Below are positions 8,031 to 17,344 of a DNA stretch of 47,646 nucleotides, in pieces; positions within the stretch are counted from its first letter, which is position 1; each line of letters begins with the position of its first letter. Under the pieces are notes generated by a model, which saw only the letters and a list, made by a program, of their open reading frames with translations, was not told the DNA's origin and made no database searches. Source of the stretch: Bacteroidales bacterium (GTDB lineage: Bacteria; Bacteroidota; Bacteroidia; Bacteroidales; UBA932); contig JAKSKF010000010.1 of assembly GCA_024401825.1 (NCBI GenBank), positions 1 through 47,646 of the forward strand, given 5' to 3'. Both the position numbers and the translations under genes were made by a program.

Positions 8031-8477
8031 TTATTTCTTCTTCGTTGCCATCCGGATTTCACCGGCGATGATTGCAATAATTGAAGCCGCACCTACGATA
8101 TAGGTGAGGTTGAGAATGGTATCCGTAAGCTTGAGTTCGGAGGCGGAGGGCTCGAGTCCTGTAAGACCCATAGCGGGAGCGCCGCTCGCGAGTGCGTAAG
8201 CAATACCGCACAGTACCGCAACTCCGGCAATACCAATCAGAATCTTCACAATGCTCTTGGGATTGTTGCTGAGAGCAATGATGATTCCGGGAACCAGAAC
8301 TGCCACAATAGCGATGCCTATCATAACGTATGCCCAGGCAAGAAGGGCATTGGTGGCAGCCGTAGGATCGTTGCCAATCTGCCAGCCCGCAGCAAATCCC
8401 CAAACAAGGATAGCCAGGCTGATGATGATCAGAACGACCATTCCAATGGTGAATATTTTATTCAAATTGTTTTTCAT
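8031..8477 (-). CDS. Small multi-pass membrane protein in the exb operon, function unknown
   Basis: 148 residues with four clear hydrophobic helices: about 8-30 (IFTIGMVVLIIISLAILVW), 45-72, 77-98 and 118-142, and a Lys-rich C-terminus (RMATKKK) probably cytoplasmic. No catalytic motif is visible. It lies between exbB and the first exbD with gaps of 21 and 5 bases. Proteins of this kind occur at the same place in other Bacteroidota exb clusters, so it may be an accessory of the motor; that is inference from position only. Confidence 0.8.
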   Translation of the reverse strand: MKNNLNKIFTIGMVVLIIISLAILVWGFAAGWQIGNDPTAATNALLAWAYVMIGIAIVAVLVPGIIIALSNNPKSIVKILIGIAGVAVLCGIAYALASGAPAMGLTGLEPSASELKLTDTILNLTYIVGAASIIAIIAGEIRMATKKK

Positions 8478-8498
8478 TGTGATTTGCCGGTAAGGGAA

Positions 8499-9299
8499 TT
8501 ATTTGCTGTTGTGCTTGGTGATTACGTCCACGAGGTCGATTGAAGCCTCTTCCATATCGATGGTGATGGAGTCAATCTTAGCGAGGATGTAGTTGTAGAA
8601 AATCTGAAGAATCATAGCGACAATCAAACCGCCTACGGTTGTAATCAAAGCGACCTTCATACCGCCTGCAACTACGTTAGGAGAAATGTCACCTGCCTTC
8701 TGGATATCGTCGAAGGCCTGAATCATACCGATAACGGTTCCGAGGAATCCCAGTGAAGGAGCGATTGCAATGAAGAGAGAAATCCAGGAAAGACCGTTCT
8801 CCATTCTGCTCATCTGAACTGAACCGTAAGAAACGATGTTCTTCTCCACAACGTCAACACCCTGGTCATATTTGAGCAGGCCCTGATAGAAAATGCTTGC
8901 CACGGGACCGCGTGTGTTGCGGCAAACTTCCTTGGCCTTCTCTATGCCACCTTCTGCAAGAGCTTTTTCAACCTTAGCCACGAGAGCCTTCGCGTTAATC
9001 TTGGAGAATGTCAGGTAGAGAATTCTTTCGATTGCAAGGGCGAGACCGATAATCAAGCAGATGATGATGAGGGACATGAATCCTGCACCACCTTCGATGA
9101 ACTTGGTCTTGAGAGCCTGGTTGAGAGGAATCTCCTCTGCGCCTTCTTCCTCTGCAGCTACTGCGGTCTCCTCAACGGGAGCGGCAATCTGCTCAGTTGT
9201 TTCGGGAGCTGCTTCAGTGGTTTCTTCCTGAGCTGCTGCGATGTTTGCAGTGAAGACCATAATGGTCATAGCTGCCAAAAACATGAAAAATTTTTTCAT
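8499..9299 (-). CDS. exbB: ExbB/TolQ/MotA-type proton channel with cleaved signal peptide
   Basis: 266 residues from the ATG at 9299; an in-frame ATG at 9377 lies upstream of or at the promoter and is rejected. An N-terminal signal peptide (MKKFFMFLAAM...ANIAAAQE) is followed by a Glu/Ala/Thr-rich periplasmic stretch (about 25-55), then a first membrane helix (FMSLIIICLIIGLALAIERI). The MotA/TolQ/ExbB core has two further helices (about 175-195 and 215-240), including GLSWISLFIAIAPSLGFLGT and VALITTVGGLIVAMILQI with the conserved pore Thr. Signal-peptide-bearing ExbB is usual in Bacteroidota. First gene of exbB-X-exbD-exbD, with its own promoter. Confidence 0.93.
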   Translation of the reverse strand: MKKFFMFLAAMTIMVFTANIAAAQEETTEAAPETTEQIAAPVEETAVAAEEEGAEEIPLNQALKTKFIEGGAGFMSLIIICLIIGLALAIERILYLTFSKINAKALVAKVEKALAEGGIEKAKEVCRNTRGPVASIFYQGLLKYDQGVDVVEKNIVSYGSVQMSRMENGLSWISLFIAIAPSLGFLGTVIGMIQAFDDIQKAGDISPNVVAGGMKVALITTVGGLIVAMILQIFYNYILAKIDSITIDMEEASIDLVDVITKHNSK

Positions 9300-9374
9300 A
9301 ACTGTTTTTGAGTGTTTAATTAGTAATATTAAGTAGTTTAAATAGTTTTCGCGTTGAAAATCGTTGCAATATAG

Positions 9375-9382
9375 CAAAATTA
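9375..9382 (-). promoter_or_regulatory. -7 element of the exbB operon
   Basis: Minus-strand TAATTTTG fits TAnnTTTG and lies 75 bases upstream of the exbB ATG in an AT-rich gap after the asparaginase gene. TTG triplets occur 13-16 bases further upstream, closer than the usual 19, so the -33 part is weak. Confidence 0.5.
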
Positions 9383-9389
9383 TTTCATT

Positions 9390-10439
9390 TTACAACAACT
9401 GTTTGGATATTTCGCCTCTCAAAGACTCTTCCAATTGAGACTTAACCCATTGATTGTCCGAACTTGCGCCCATAAGGAAGAACAATTTTGCGAGTGCGCT
9501 TTCAGTGGTGACGTCTCCTCCCGACAGGACTCCTGCGTTCTTGAGGGCCTTGCCGGTGGCGTAGAGTTCCATATTGACGTCGCCCTGGGGGCATTGCGTT
9601 ACGTTGAGAAGAATCTTGCCCCTCCTGTCGGCCTCTTTCACTGTTTCCACGAACCAGGGTCTGGAGATGGCGTTCCCTGACCCGTAGGTCTCTATGATTA
9701 CGGCCCTGGAACCGCTTCCGAGAAGGGTGTCGCTTACCACCTGCTGCGTGATTCCGGGGTGAACCTTGAGGATTGCGACCCTGGTGTCAAGCTCGTTGTG
9801 AATGCTCAGCTCCGCTTTCCGGTCCGGCCTGATTATCAGACTCTGATTGTACCTGATTTCTATTCCCGCCTCGGCCAGAGGGGGAAGGTTGGGAGAACGG
9901 AAAGCGTTGAATCCCGTGGCGTTGTCCTTGGTGCTCCGGTTTCCCCTCAGCAGTTTGGAATCAAAGAATATGCAGACCTCGGGAACCATAGGCGACCCGT
10001 CCCGGAGCTTTGCGGCGGCAATTTCGACAGATGAGACAAGGTTCTCCTTGCCGTCTGTCCGGGGCTCCCCGATTGGCAGCTGGCTTCCGGTGAAAATTAC
10101 AGGTTTGGACAATCCTTCAAGCATAAAGCTCAGCGCGGATGCGGAATATGCCATAGTGTCCGTCCCGTGCAGAATCACGAATCCGTCATAATCGTTGTAC
10201 CTGTTCTTTATGAGGACTGCAAGCTGCTGCCACAGACCGGGTTCGACGTCGGAGGAGTCTATCAGGGGGTCGAAGGTGAAAGAGTCGAGCTTCATTGCGA
10301 ATTTGGTCAGCTCCGGGACCTCTTTCAGTATCTGGCTGAAATCGAACGGCTTGAGAGTGTGGTCCGAAGGGTCCTTCTTCATTCCGATGGTGCCTCCCGT
10401 GTAAATCAGGAGAATCTGGGATTTCCTTTCGTCTGTCAT
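9390..10439 (-). CDS. ansA: Type I L-asparaginase
   Basis: 349 residues, typical for cytosolic type I asparaginases that hydrolyse asparagine to aspartate and ammonia. The nucleophile motif LLIYTGGTIGM sits at residues 10-20 and the second active-site motif FVILHGTDTMAYSASALSF at about 83-101. There is no signal peptide, supporting a cytoplasmic enzyme. The start overlaps the tatD stop by 4 bases (translational coupling). The promoter of exbB begins in the gap after its stop. Confidence 0.93.
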   Translation of the reverse strand: MTDERKSQILLIYTGGTIGMKKDPSDHTLKPFDFSQILKEVPELTKFAMKLDSFTFDPLIDSSDVEPGLWQQLAVLIKNRYNDYDGFVILHGTDTMAYSASALSFMLEGLSKPVIFTGSQLPIGEPRTDGKENLVSSVEIAAAKLRDGSPMVPEVCIFFDSKLLRGNRSTKDNATGFNAFRSPNLPPLAEAGIEIRYNQSLIIRPDRKAELSIHNELDTRVAILKVHPGITQQVVSDTLLGSGSRAVIIETYGSGNAISRPWFVETVKEADRRGKILLNVTQCPQGDVNMELYATGKALKNAGVLSGGDVTTESALAKLFFLMGASSDNQWVKSQLEESLRGEISKQLL

Positions 10440-11203
10440 AAATCGAATAGTTTTTTTGCGTTTTCCGTGGTGACTTCGGCCACCTGCTCCACACTGACGC
10501 CTTTCAGTTCCGCAAGTTTCGCGGCTATGACGGGAATGTTGGAACTGTCATTGCGGCTGCCCCTGAAAGGCGTCGGAGCCAGATACGGGGAATCAGTTTC
10601 CAGCAATATGCTTTCCAGTGGGATTCGCCTTACACTCTCCTGCACCGCGGCATTCTTGAATGTCAGTACGCCGCCGATGCCCACTGACCATTGTCCGTAT
10701 TTCTGAAGCCTGAGGAAAGTCTCGAAACTCCCGCTGAAGGCGTGCAGGTTACCCCTTATTCCAAGCGAACGGCAGTCTTCCATAATGTCGAAGAAGTCCT
10801 CCGCGGCATCCCGCAGATGGATGTTGACGGGCAGGTTCATCTTTGCGGCAAGTTCCAGCTGGCAACGGAACGCTTCCTTCTGCTCTTCCCTGAAATCCTG
10901 ACTCCAGTGGTAGTCAAGTCCTATTTCTCCGATGGCGACGGCGCCCCTGCCCCTGAACGAGAGAAGGGCGTCCATTTCTTCCCGCCAGCGTTTGTCCACG
11001 GAGCCGGGGTACAGCCCGAGCATAGGATACAGCGTTCCGGGGTGCCTTTCCACCAGGGAATACATCCCGGGACGTTCGGAAGAGTCGATGTCCGCCTGAA
11101 TCATCTTTGTGACCCCCGCCCCGATGCACTTGGCGATGATTGCGTCCTGCTCTCCGTCGAAAGCCTTGTCGTTGTTGTGGGTGTGTGTATCAATGAAAGT
11201 CAT
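10436..11203 (-). CDS. TatD family metal-dependent hydrolase/DNase
   Basis: 255 residues, the normal TatD length. Metal ligands are visible in FIDTHTHNN (residues 3-11), GEIGLDYHW (about 93-101, the Glu and Asp), HLRDA, HAFSG and the C-terminal ETDSPYLAPTPFRG. TatD proteins are Mg2+-dependent 3'-5' DNases or RNases with roles in repair and RNA turnover. The end overlaps the start of the asparaginase gene, and a 24-base gap separates it from dprA. Confidence 0.93.
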   Translation of the reverse strand: MTFIDTHTHNNDKAFDGEQDAIIAKCIGAGVTKMIQADIDSSERPGMYSLVERHPGTLYPMLGLYPGSVDKRWREEMDALLSFRGRGAVAIGEIGLDYHWSQDFREEQKEAFRCQLELAAKMNLPVNIHLRDAAEDFFDIMEDCRSLGIRGNLHAFSGSFETFLRLQKYGQWSVGIGGVLTFKNAAVQESVRRIPLESILLETDSPYLAPTPFRGSRNDSSNIPVIAAKLAELKGVSVEQVAEVTTENAKKLFDL

Positions 11204-11227
11204 AAAAGTCTTTTGACACCCACAAAT

Positions 11228-12391
11228 TTACAATTTTTTGACGTTAATGGTGCAACGTTGCAGCAAGTCGGTGCAAATGAATCCGTCGCTTTCAAGAAGG
11301 CCCGTCAGTCCGGCCGCCCTGCTGTATGGCATACCGGTGATTCCTGCAAGTTCCTCGATGCTTGCGCCGCGATTCCTGCGGATGATTTCATAGATTTTCA
11401 GGATGTCCGCGATTTTTTCTTCGGAACAGTCCGGGGAATAGGCTTCGAGCAAGGCCTCGCGCTCATTCCTCTTGCCGGAGACGGCGCCCCGGAGGCCAAG
11501 GTCGAGGGCCAGGACGTCCAGGTCTGAGATGGTCTGGGCCACATTCTCCCTTATGAGAAGGTTGCAGCCTCTTGAAAACTCGTCATCTATCCTGCCCGGC
11601 AGGCAGAATACGTCTCTCCCGTAGCCAGAGGCCAGCCGGGCGGTCAACATTCCTCCTCCCTTGATTCCGGACTCGATGAGAATGGTGGCGGAACCCAGCG
11701 CGGCGATTATTCTGTTTCTCCTCAGGAAGGTGCAGGCCTGGGGCCCCGTCCCGGGAGGAAAATCCGTGACAAGGGCGCTTCCCGGGCTCCGGGCTATCTT
11801 GTCAGCCGCGACGCTGTGCCTTTGCGGGTAGATTTCGGTGATGCCCGTGGGAAGAACCGCTATGGTGGAAAGTCCCGCGGCGAGCGCTGCCATATGGGCG
11901 GTGATGTCAACTCCTATGGCAAGCCCGCTGACTATGCAGACCTCCGGGTTGCGGGACATTCCGAGGACTGTTCTCTCGCACCATTCCTTTCCGTACAGGG
12001 ACTGGTTCCTGGTTCCGACGACGGATATGGTTTTCTTCGAACCGAAGACTTCGGCCGGAGACGATTCGCTCTTGAAATACAGCCCGGCGGGCGCGTCAGG
12101 ACATTCCTTCAGCAGGGCAGGGTAGTCCGGGTCGTCATAGGGAATGAAGCGGCAGCCCTTTCCGGTAAGCCGTTCAAGTTCGTCGGCGCACTCGTCGAGG
12201 ATGCTCCCTCTTATGCGCTCGTTGTATTTGGAATAAGGTCCGAGAAGAGTTCTGAGGTCTTCCCGTGATGCGGTGAACACCGCGCCGGCGCTCCCGAGGG
12301 AGTCGACAAGTTTGCGGGCAATCAGCGGCTCATAGCCGAAGATACGGTTCAGCGCGCAGGCGCTGACCCTTTCAAGAAGTTCAGTTTTCAT
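11228..12391 (-). CDS. dprA: DNA-processing protein DprA/Smf
   Basis: 387 residues. The Rossmann-like DprA core has SVVGTRNQSLYG (about 128-139), VSGLAIGVDITAHMAALAAG and VLPTGITEIYP, the last two being the family's hallmark single-strand DNA-binding face. An N-terminal helical (HhH/SAM-like) region of about 100 residues and a C-terminal winged-helix domain (IYEIIRRNRGASIEELAGI) complete the usual layout. DprA loads RecA on incoming single-stranded DNA in natural transformation. No other competence gene is in the window. Confidence 0.94.
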   Translation of the reverse strand: MKTELLERVSACALNRIFGYEPLIARKLVDSLGSAGAVFTASREDLRTLLGPYSKYNERIRGSILDECADELERLTGKGCRFIPYDDPDYPALLKECPDAPAGLYFKSESSPAEVFGSKKTISVVGTRNQSLYGKEWCERTVLGMSRNPEVCIVSGLAIGVDITAHMAALAAGLSTIAVLPTGITEIYPQRHSVAADKIARSPGSALVTDFPPGTGPQACTFLRRNRIIAALGSATILIESGIKGGGMLTARLASGYGRDVFCLPGRIDDEFSRGCNLLIRENVAQTISDLDVLALDLGLRGAVSGKRNEREALLEAYSPDCSEEKIADILKIYEIIRRNRGASIEELAGITGMPYSRAAGLTGLLESDGFICTDLLQRCTINVKKL

Positions 12392-12413
12392 AGTCGAAGT
12401 TTAAGCCGGGGCT

Positions 12414-13463
12414 CTATAGAATCAGAAGAGCGTCTCCATAGGGCCCGAATTTATAATCGTTTTTCAGTGCTTCTTCATATGCGTTCATCACTTTCTCAAA
12501 CCCTCCGAACGCGGCTACGCTCATCAGCATAGTGGACTCGGGAAGGTGAAAATTGGAAACGATGGCGTCGGGGATGCTGAAATCGTAGGGAGGAAAGATG
12601 AACTTGTTGGTCCAGGTGTCTGTGGGTCTGATTTCGTGGTCTGTCGTCACATAGGTTTCAAGACCCCGGATAACCGTCGCTCCTACCGCCACAACTTTGC
12701 CGCCCCGTTTCTTTGTCCTGTTGACTTTGTCCGCGGCTTCCTGGCTGATAATGAGTCTCTCGCAATCCATCCTGTGCTTGCTGAGGTCTTCCACGTCAAC
12801 CCTGCGGAAGTGTCCTATGCCCATATGAACGGTGATGAAGGTTCTGTCTATATCCTTGAGAATCATTCGGTTGAACAGCTCCCTGGAGAAGTGCAGACCT
12901 GCCGCGGGGGCGGAAACGGCGCCTTCGTGCTTCGCAAAGATGGTCTGGAAGTTCTCCGCGTCTTCAGGTTCCGGCTGTTCTTTCACCCACTCCGGAACGG
13001 GAGTCTGCCCGAGCGCAAAGAGAGCCTGCTTGAACTCCTCGTACGAACCGTCGTAGAGGAAACGCAGGGTGCGTCCCCGTGAGGTGGTGTTGTCGATGAC
13101 TTCAGCCACCATCGCATCGTCATCGCCGAAATAGAGCTTGTTGCCTATCCTGATTTTCCTTGCGGGCTCAACTATCACGTCCCACAGCCTCTGCTCCTTT
13201 CCCAGTTCCCTGAGGAGGAATACCATAATGTCGGCGCCGGTCTTTTCCTTCTTGCCGAAGAGCTTTGCCGGGAACACTTTGGTGTCGTTGAGGACGAAGG
13301 TGTCGCCTTTTCCGAAATAATCTATGATGTCCTTGAACACTTTGTGCTCGATTTCCCCACTGTCCTTGTGGAGCACCATCAGTTTGCATTCGTCCCTCCA
13401 GCGCGGAGGATTCTTGGCGATTTGTTCCTTTGTGAGATTGAAGTTGAATTGTGAAAGTTTCAT
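12414..13463 (-). CDS. queA: S-adenosylmethionine:tRNA ribosyltransferase-isomerase
   Basis: 349 residues, full length. It transfers the ribosyl part of SAM to preQ1 in tRNA to form epoxyqueuosine. Family motifs are [28 protein letters not shown] (about 55-68), [15 protein letters not shown] (about 178-192), [10 protein letters not shown] and [18 protein letters not shown]. The start is preceded by an AT-rich gap of 54 bases after the TPR gene; dprA follows after 22 bases. Confidence 0.95.
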   Translation of the reverse strand: MKLSQFNFNLTKEQIAKNPPRWRDECKLMVLHKDSGEIEHKVFKDIIDYFGKGDTFVLNDTKVFPAKLFGKKEKTGADIMVFLLRELGKEQRLWDVIVEPARKIRIGNKLYFGDDDAMVAEVIDNTTSRGRTLRFLYDGSYEEFKQALFALGQTPVPEWVKEQPEPEDAENFQTIFAKHEGAVSAPAAGLHFSRELFNRMILKDIDRTFITVHMGIGHFRRVDVEDLSKHRMDCERLIISQEAADKVNRTKKRGGKVVAVGATVIRGLETYVTTDHEIRPTDTWTNKFIFPPYDFSIPDAIVSNFHLPESTMLMSVAAFGGFEKVMNAYEEALKNDYKFGPYGDALLIL

Positions 13464-13517
13464 TTGACTCCGAATTGATTCATACTTTATTTATACGAAC
13501 ATCCGGATACAAAAGTT

Positions 13518-14393
13518 TCACTTTCCCTCATTAAGTTTTGCCAGTCTTATGTGATATTTCCCGGCCAGCTCCTTTTTGCCCATTTTTCTGGCGGCAATCA
13601 CGCTGTTTGTCAGGGCGTTCCTGTTCTCGGGGTCCTTTTTCAGAACGTCCTCAAACAGTTTGAGCGCCTTTTTGTAATTGCCTTTCGCTTTCAGGAAGTA
13701 GGAACCCTGATTGCAGAGGAAATCCAGTTTGTCGGGATAACTCTTGAACAACTTCTGTGAGATTGTATAGAATGCGTCCAGAGTTCCCGGTTCGTCGGCC
13801 TGGAACAGGAAATAGCAATACTGCTGCATCAGGTCGGCAAAGTCACTCCTCTGCAGGGTGTCACCTCCATATATCCATCTGACGGTGCCTTTCTGGTCTT
13901 CCTGAATGAGTTTCAGGAGAGCGTCCAGCGCAAGCTCCGGAGTTCCCTCTTCGTAGGCCATCAGGGCGTCGATTCTTTCCAGCCGGTAGCCGAGGTTGTC
14001 CGGATGGGCGGCAATGGCCCTTTCTATGGCGGAAGCAGCCTTGCCGAAGTACTCGTCATCGTAATTCGTGACCTGAAAGTAATTGACGATGCGCCCGGTG
14101 CTGTCCTTCAGGGACACCAGGGGCTTCTGCCCGAGGTAGGTCTGCCGGTCCAGGGGCAGCGCTTCGGTGCTCCTGGACTTCGTAATCCAGAAGTTGAACC
14201 ATCCTTCAAGCATATTCCCGTCCAGAGGGGAGACGGCTTCCCACCGTTCCAGAGTCGTCTCCACACCCACCCCGTCATAACCCAGGGTGCGTACCAGACG
14301 GTTGTACTTTTCCTGAAGGGCTTCGACGCTGTCCTGCGCGCCGCAGACCGCACAGCCGAGAAGCAATGCGGCGATAGTGATGATTCGTTTCAT
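13518..14393 (-). CDS. Exported TPR-like repeat protein, function unknown
   Basis: 291 residues. The N-terminus MKRIITIAALLLGCAVCGAQ is a signal peptide with a probable cut after CGA. The rest is helical with tetratricopeptide-like pairs, clearest at about 200-285 (FLCNQGSYFLKAKGNYKKAL, LFEDVLKKDPENRNALTNSV). No catalytic signature is seen. The start overlaps the stop of the upstream rRNA methylase gene by 4 bases, so they are translationally coupled. Likely a periplasmic scaffold or outer-membrane-associated factor; this is inference from the repeat type. Confidence 0.8.
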   Translation of the reverse strand: MKRIITIAALLLGCAVCGAQDSVEALQEKYNRLVRTLGYDGVGVETTLERWEAVSPLDGNMLEGWFNFWITKSRSTEALPLDRQTYLGQKPLVSLKDSTGRIVNYFQVTNYDDEYFGKAASAIERAIAAHPDNLGYRLERIDALMAYEEGTPELALDALLKLIQEDQKGTVRWIYGGDTLQRSDFADLMQQYCYFLFQADEPGTLDAFYTISQKLFKSYPDKLDFLCNQGSYFLKAKGNYKKALKLFEDVLKKDPENRNALTNSVIAARKMGKKELAGKYHIRLAKLNEGK

Positions 14394-15520
14394 TTTATGT
14401 CCATTAATATTCTCCTGCGTGCGGGCAGGAGGTTGTTGCAGCGGTTCCCCAGATTTTTCACGAATCCGAGGGGAAGCCCGTCGTAACGTATCACATTATA
14501 TCCTTTTGGCGCATCGGGCAGCGCAATGGTGTCCCTGTGCAGATACTTCAGTGCGGTCTGCCTGTCGACATCGGCCGCGGGCCAGGCATCGGACTCGAAG
14601 TCCAGACTCAGGGCCCAGTCCGAATCGGGGACGAACTCCGTTCCCTTCATCTGCCCTTTGCGGATACCTTTGCGCAGGGGATGAAGCCTGTCCAGGGCAC
14701 TTTCCGGCGCGGATGCCGCGGAGGAGGAGGTCTTGCGGACAAGGCCGGCCCACTGCCCTTCACCCAGACTTTCGCCCGCCTTGAGCAGGTGCCCGCAGTC
14801 TGTCAGGCGGACTCCCGCTTCCTCGAATTCAGGCTTTGGTTCCACTATGTCTCCTCCCAGATTTGCCGCCGCCCACCTGAGGTTCAAATCGTTCTCCTGC
14901 TCATTGTAGGTGCAGGTCGAATACAGCAGGAACCCTCCTTTCTTCAGGGCCGGCCATACGTCGGCAAGGATGCGTTTCTGTCTGGCGGCGCACAGCGCAA
15001 CTGTCTCCTGGCTCCACTGCTCTCCTGCCTTCGGGTCTTTACGGAACATTCCTTCCCCGCTGCAGGGGACATCCGCCACGATGATGTCGAAGAAGCCTCC
15101 GAGCCCGGCGAAGGCCGCAGGGTCCACTCCGGTGACTACGACGTTGGGGTCTCCCCAGCGGGCCACATTGTCGCACAACACCGAGGCGCGTTGCCGCATC
15201 ACTTCGTTGCCGACCAGCAGGAAACGGTCTCCCAACACCTGCCTGAGACTTGCGGAGATGTCAGTCGTCTTTCCTCCGGGCGCTGCGCACAGGTCCAGAA
15301 CCCTGATGCCTTCAAAGAGTTCCAGCCCGCGGAACACGTGCCCCACGAACATCGCGGACGAGTCCTGGACATAGTATGCCCCGGCGTGAAACAGTGGGTC
15401 GAGCGTGAAGACGGGCCTTTCCGCAAGAATTCTGCCCATAGGATTCCAGGGCACGGAAGAGCCTTCCCTGTCCCTGAATTTGAAAGGATTGAGTCTGATG
15501 CTTACCGGCAGTGTGTCCAT
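14390..15520 (-). CDS. RNA cytosine-C5 methyltransferase (NOL1/NOP2/Sun, RsmF/RsmB-like)
   Basis: 376 residues. SAM-dependent m5C methylase with LDLCAAPGGKTTD (SAM site, about 74-86), NEVMRQRASVLCDNVARWG, ADVPCSGEGMFRKD (motif IV, Cys) and YSTCTYNEQEND (motif VI, catalytic Cys), then a PUA-like C-terminal part. It methylates rRNA or tRNA. The N-terminus is short: the protein begins at VSIRLNP, which in relatives follows about 25-35 further residues. Upstream codons stay open to TTG or AAT, so a non-ATG start is possible, but the predicted promoter leaves little room. Confidence 0.88.
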   Translation of the reverse strand: MDTLPVSIRLNPFKFRDREGSSVPWNPMGRILAERPVFTLDPLFHAGAYYVQDSSAMFVGHVFRGLELFEGIRVLDLCAAPGGKTTDISASLRQVLGDRFLLVGNEVMRQRASVLCDNVARWGDPNVVVTGVDPAAFAGLGGFFDIIVADVPCSGEGMFRKDPKAGEQWSQETVALCAARQKRILADVWPALKKGGFLLYSTCTYNEQENDLNLRWAAANLGGDIVEPKPEFEEAGVRLTDCGHLLKAGESLGEGQWAGLVRKTSSSAASAPESALDRLHPLRKGIRKGQMKGTEFVPDSDWALSLDFESDAWPAADVDRQTALKYLHRDTIALPDAPKGYNVIRYDGLPLGFVKNLGNRCNNLLPARRRILMDIK

Positions 15521-15525
15521 CCTCT

Positions 15526-15556
15526 TTTGCTCTGCGCCAAATTTTTGTTACTTTTG
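15526..15556 (+). promoter_or_regulatory. Promoter of the NUDIX-permease operon
   Basis: TTTG at 15526-15529, 19 bases, then TACTTTTG at 15549-15556: an excellent match to the Bacteroidota TTTG-N19-TAnnTTTG promoter. The -33 part lies just outside the start of the divergent methylase gene, so the two transcription units share this region. Confidence 0.7.
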
Positions 15557-15567
15557 TGTCTGCCGCA

Positions 15568-15575
15568 CAAAGATA
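15568..15575 (-). promoter_or_regulatory. -7 element for the RNA methylase operon
   Basis: Minus-strand TATCTTTG fits TAnnTTTG and lies 47 bases upstream of the methylase ATG, facing away from the NUDIX promoter. No clear -33 partner is visible. Confidence 0.45.
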
Positions 15576-15587
15576 GTCAAAATTCCG

Positions 15588-16199
15588 ATGCACAGGATTT
15601 ACCTTGAGAAACGATGCATAATGATTTGCGGTCCGGACGAACAGGCTCTTTCGGACCCCAATGCCGTACAGTTCCACCTGGGAGAGAAGTTTGACATACA
15701 CACCCTGGTCCTTATGTTTCAGGCGTCAGAGTCACTCTCCCACATCTACATACCCACCGGGAACATAGAAAAGACCTATCAGAGACTGTGCGCGGAATTC
15801 AAGGAAGTCAACGCCGCCGGAGGTCTGGTGTCCAACAGGCGCGGAGACTACCTGCTGATTAACAGAAGCGGGTTCTGGGACCTCCCGAAAGGACATCAGG
15901 AACCGGGAGAAGACATACAGCTGACCGCAACGAGGGAAGTGTCGGAGGAAACGGGAATCAGCCCTCTCCAGTTGGGCGGACTTATCTGCGTGACTGACCA
16001 TTGCTATCTGAGAAACGAAGTCTGGCACCTTAAACATACCTGGTGGTACAATATGCTGTACAACCAGCCTGTGGACCTCGTTCCGCAGAGGGAGGAGGAC
16101 ATCACGGTGGCGGCGTGGGTGGCGAAATCCAGTCTTCCCTCTTTCCTCAAGGACAGTTTCCCTTCCATTCTGGAGGTCTTCAGGGAGGCGAAGATATAA
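15588..16199 (+). CDS. NUDIX hydrolase
   Basis: 203 residues from ATG 15588; the frame is open far upstream but that part lies on the divergent gene and promoter. The Nudix box G-x5-E-x7-REVSEETGI is intact in the segment GHQEPGEDIQLTATREVSEE at about residues 100-123 and binds the divalent metal. The N-terminal ~70 residues form a separate small domain common in Bacteroidota homologues. It should hydrolyse a nucleoside diphosphate linked to another group; substrate unknown. A LolC/E-like permease starts 6 bases after its stop. Confidence 0.9.
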   Translation: MHRIYLEKRCIMICGPDEQALSDPNAVQFHLGEKFDIHTLVLMFQASESLSHIYIPTGNIEKTYQRLCAEFKEVNAAGGLVSNRRGDYLLINRSGFWDLPKGHQEPGEDIQLTATREVSEETGISPLQLGGLICVTDHCYLRNEVWHLKHTWWYNMLYNQPVDLVPQREEDITVAAWVAKSSLPSFLKDSFPSILEVFREAKI

Positions 16200-16205
16200 G
16201 ACGGG

Positions 16206-17342
16206 ATGAAAGCCGGGGCATTCATAGCGCGACGCCTGAGGTTCAAGGGGAAAATGGCTGTGGTGGCAATCGCGGTGTCGTTCTTCGTGATATTGGTGGC
16301 GGTGGCGGTGGCATCCGGATACAGGGTCGAGCTGGGCCGGGGGCTGGCGGACCTCTCCGGCGACATAACGGTGACCAACGGCCCCGTCAATTTCCTGAAC
16401 GAGCAGTATCCCGTGCGCTCGGACAATCCTTCCTTGAGGCTTGTGTCAGAGATGGAAGAGGTGGAACAAGTCCGCCCCGCCGTTTACAGGTACGGAATAA
16501 TGAAGAGCGAAGACAGAATCCAGGGAGTCCTGGTGAAAGGAATCGAATCCGGCGGAGGAAAGCCGCTGGGAGTGAAGGTTCCCCGGAAACTCGCCCGGAT
16601 GCTCGAATTGGAAGTAGGGGATGCCGTTCCCACCTATTTCGTGGGGGACAGGGTTCAGGTCCGCAAGTTCACCGTTGAGGAAATATACGATTCGATAATG
16701 GACACACCGGACAATATGGTGGTACTTGCGGACATAGGAGATATGAGGCGTCTTTTCGGATGGGATGAAGGGGAGTCCGGCGCCCTGGAAATCGTGCTGA
16801 AACCCCGGTTCCGCGACAAGAAGGTGACTCAGGCCCTGTCCGTTTACATATCAGACTCCACCGAACTTGTGTCGAAGACAATCTACGAGAACTACGGCAA
16901 CCTGTTCGAATGGCTCAACCTGATTGACGCCAACGTCCTGACCATATTGATTCTGATGGTGATTGTGGCGGGTTTCAATATGATTTCCGGCCTGCTGATA
17001 CTTCTTTTCAGGAGCATCTCCACCATAGGGACGCTGAAAGCCGTGGGGATGACCAATCTCAAGGTGTCCCTGACTTTCCTGAGGGTGAGCGCGAGGGCGG
17101 TGGCGACCGGGATGCTGGCCGGCAATGCGCTGGCGGTCCTTTGCTGCATCATACAGTCCCGCACGCACTTTCTCAGGCTTGACCCGGCCAATTATTTCGT
17201 GCCGTTTGTCCCTATGAATCTGGAAATTACAAGCGTCCTCGCCGTGGATGCGCTTTCCTTTGTCGCGATTCTCGCGCTGCTGTTCATCCCGTCGATGTTC
17301 ATTGCCGGAGTTGACCCCGCGAAGACCGTCAGGACAAAGTGA
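16206..17342 (+). CDS. LolC/LolE- or FtsX-like ABC transporter permease
   Basis: 378 residues. Four membrane helices: one near the N-terminus (MAVVAIAVSFFVILVAVAVA, about 17-36) followed by a large periplasmic domain (about 45-240), then three near 250-275, 300-325 and 345-370. This is the MacB/LolCE permease layout. The conserved N-terminal IARRLRFKGK fits lipoprotein-releasing permeases. It would extract lipoproteins or drive another mechanotransmission process, but no ATPase gene is adjacent, so it must use one encoded elsewhere. Its stop lies 2 bases from that of the convergent transglycosylase gene. Confidence 0.85.
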   Translation: MKAGAFIARRLRFKGKMAVVAIAVSFFVILVAVAVASGYRVELGRGLADLSGDITVTNGPVNFLNEQYPVRSDNPSLRLVSEMEEVEQVRPAVYRYGIMKSEDRIQGVLVKGIESGGGKPLGVKVPRKLARMLELEVGDAVPTYFVGDRVQVRKFTVEEIYDSIMDTPDNMVVLADIGDMRRLFGWDEGESGALEIVLKPRFRDKKVTQALSVYISDSTELVSKTIYENYGNLFEWLNLIDANVLTILILMVIVAGFNMISGLLILLFRSISTIGTLKAVGMTNLKVSLTFLRVSARAVATGMLAGNALAVLCCIIQSRTHFLRLDPANYFVPFVPMNLEITSVLAVDALSFVAILALLFIPSMFIAGVDPAKTVRTK

Positions 17343-17344
17343 TT

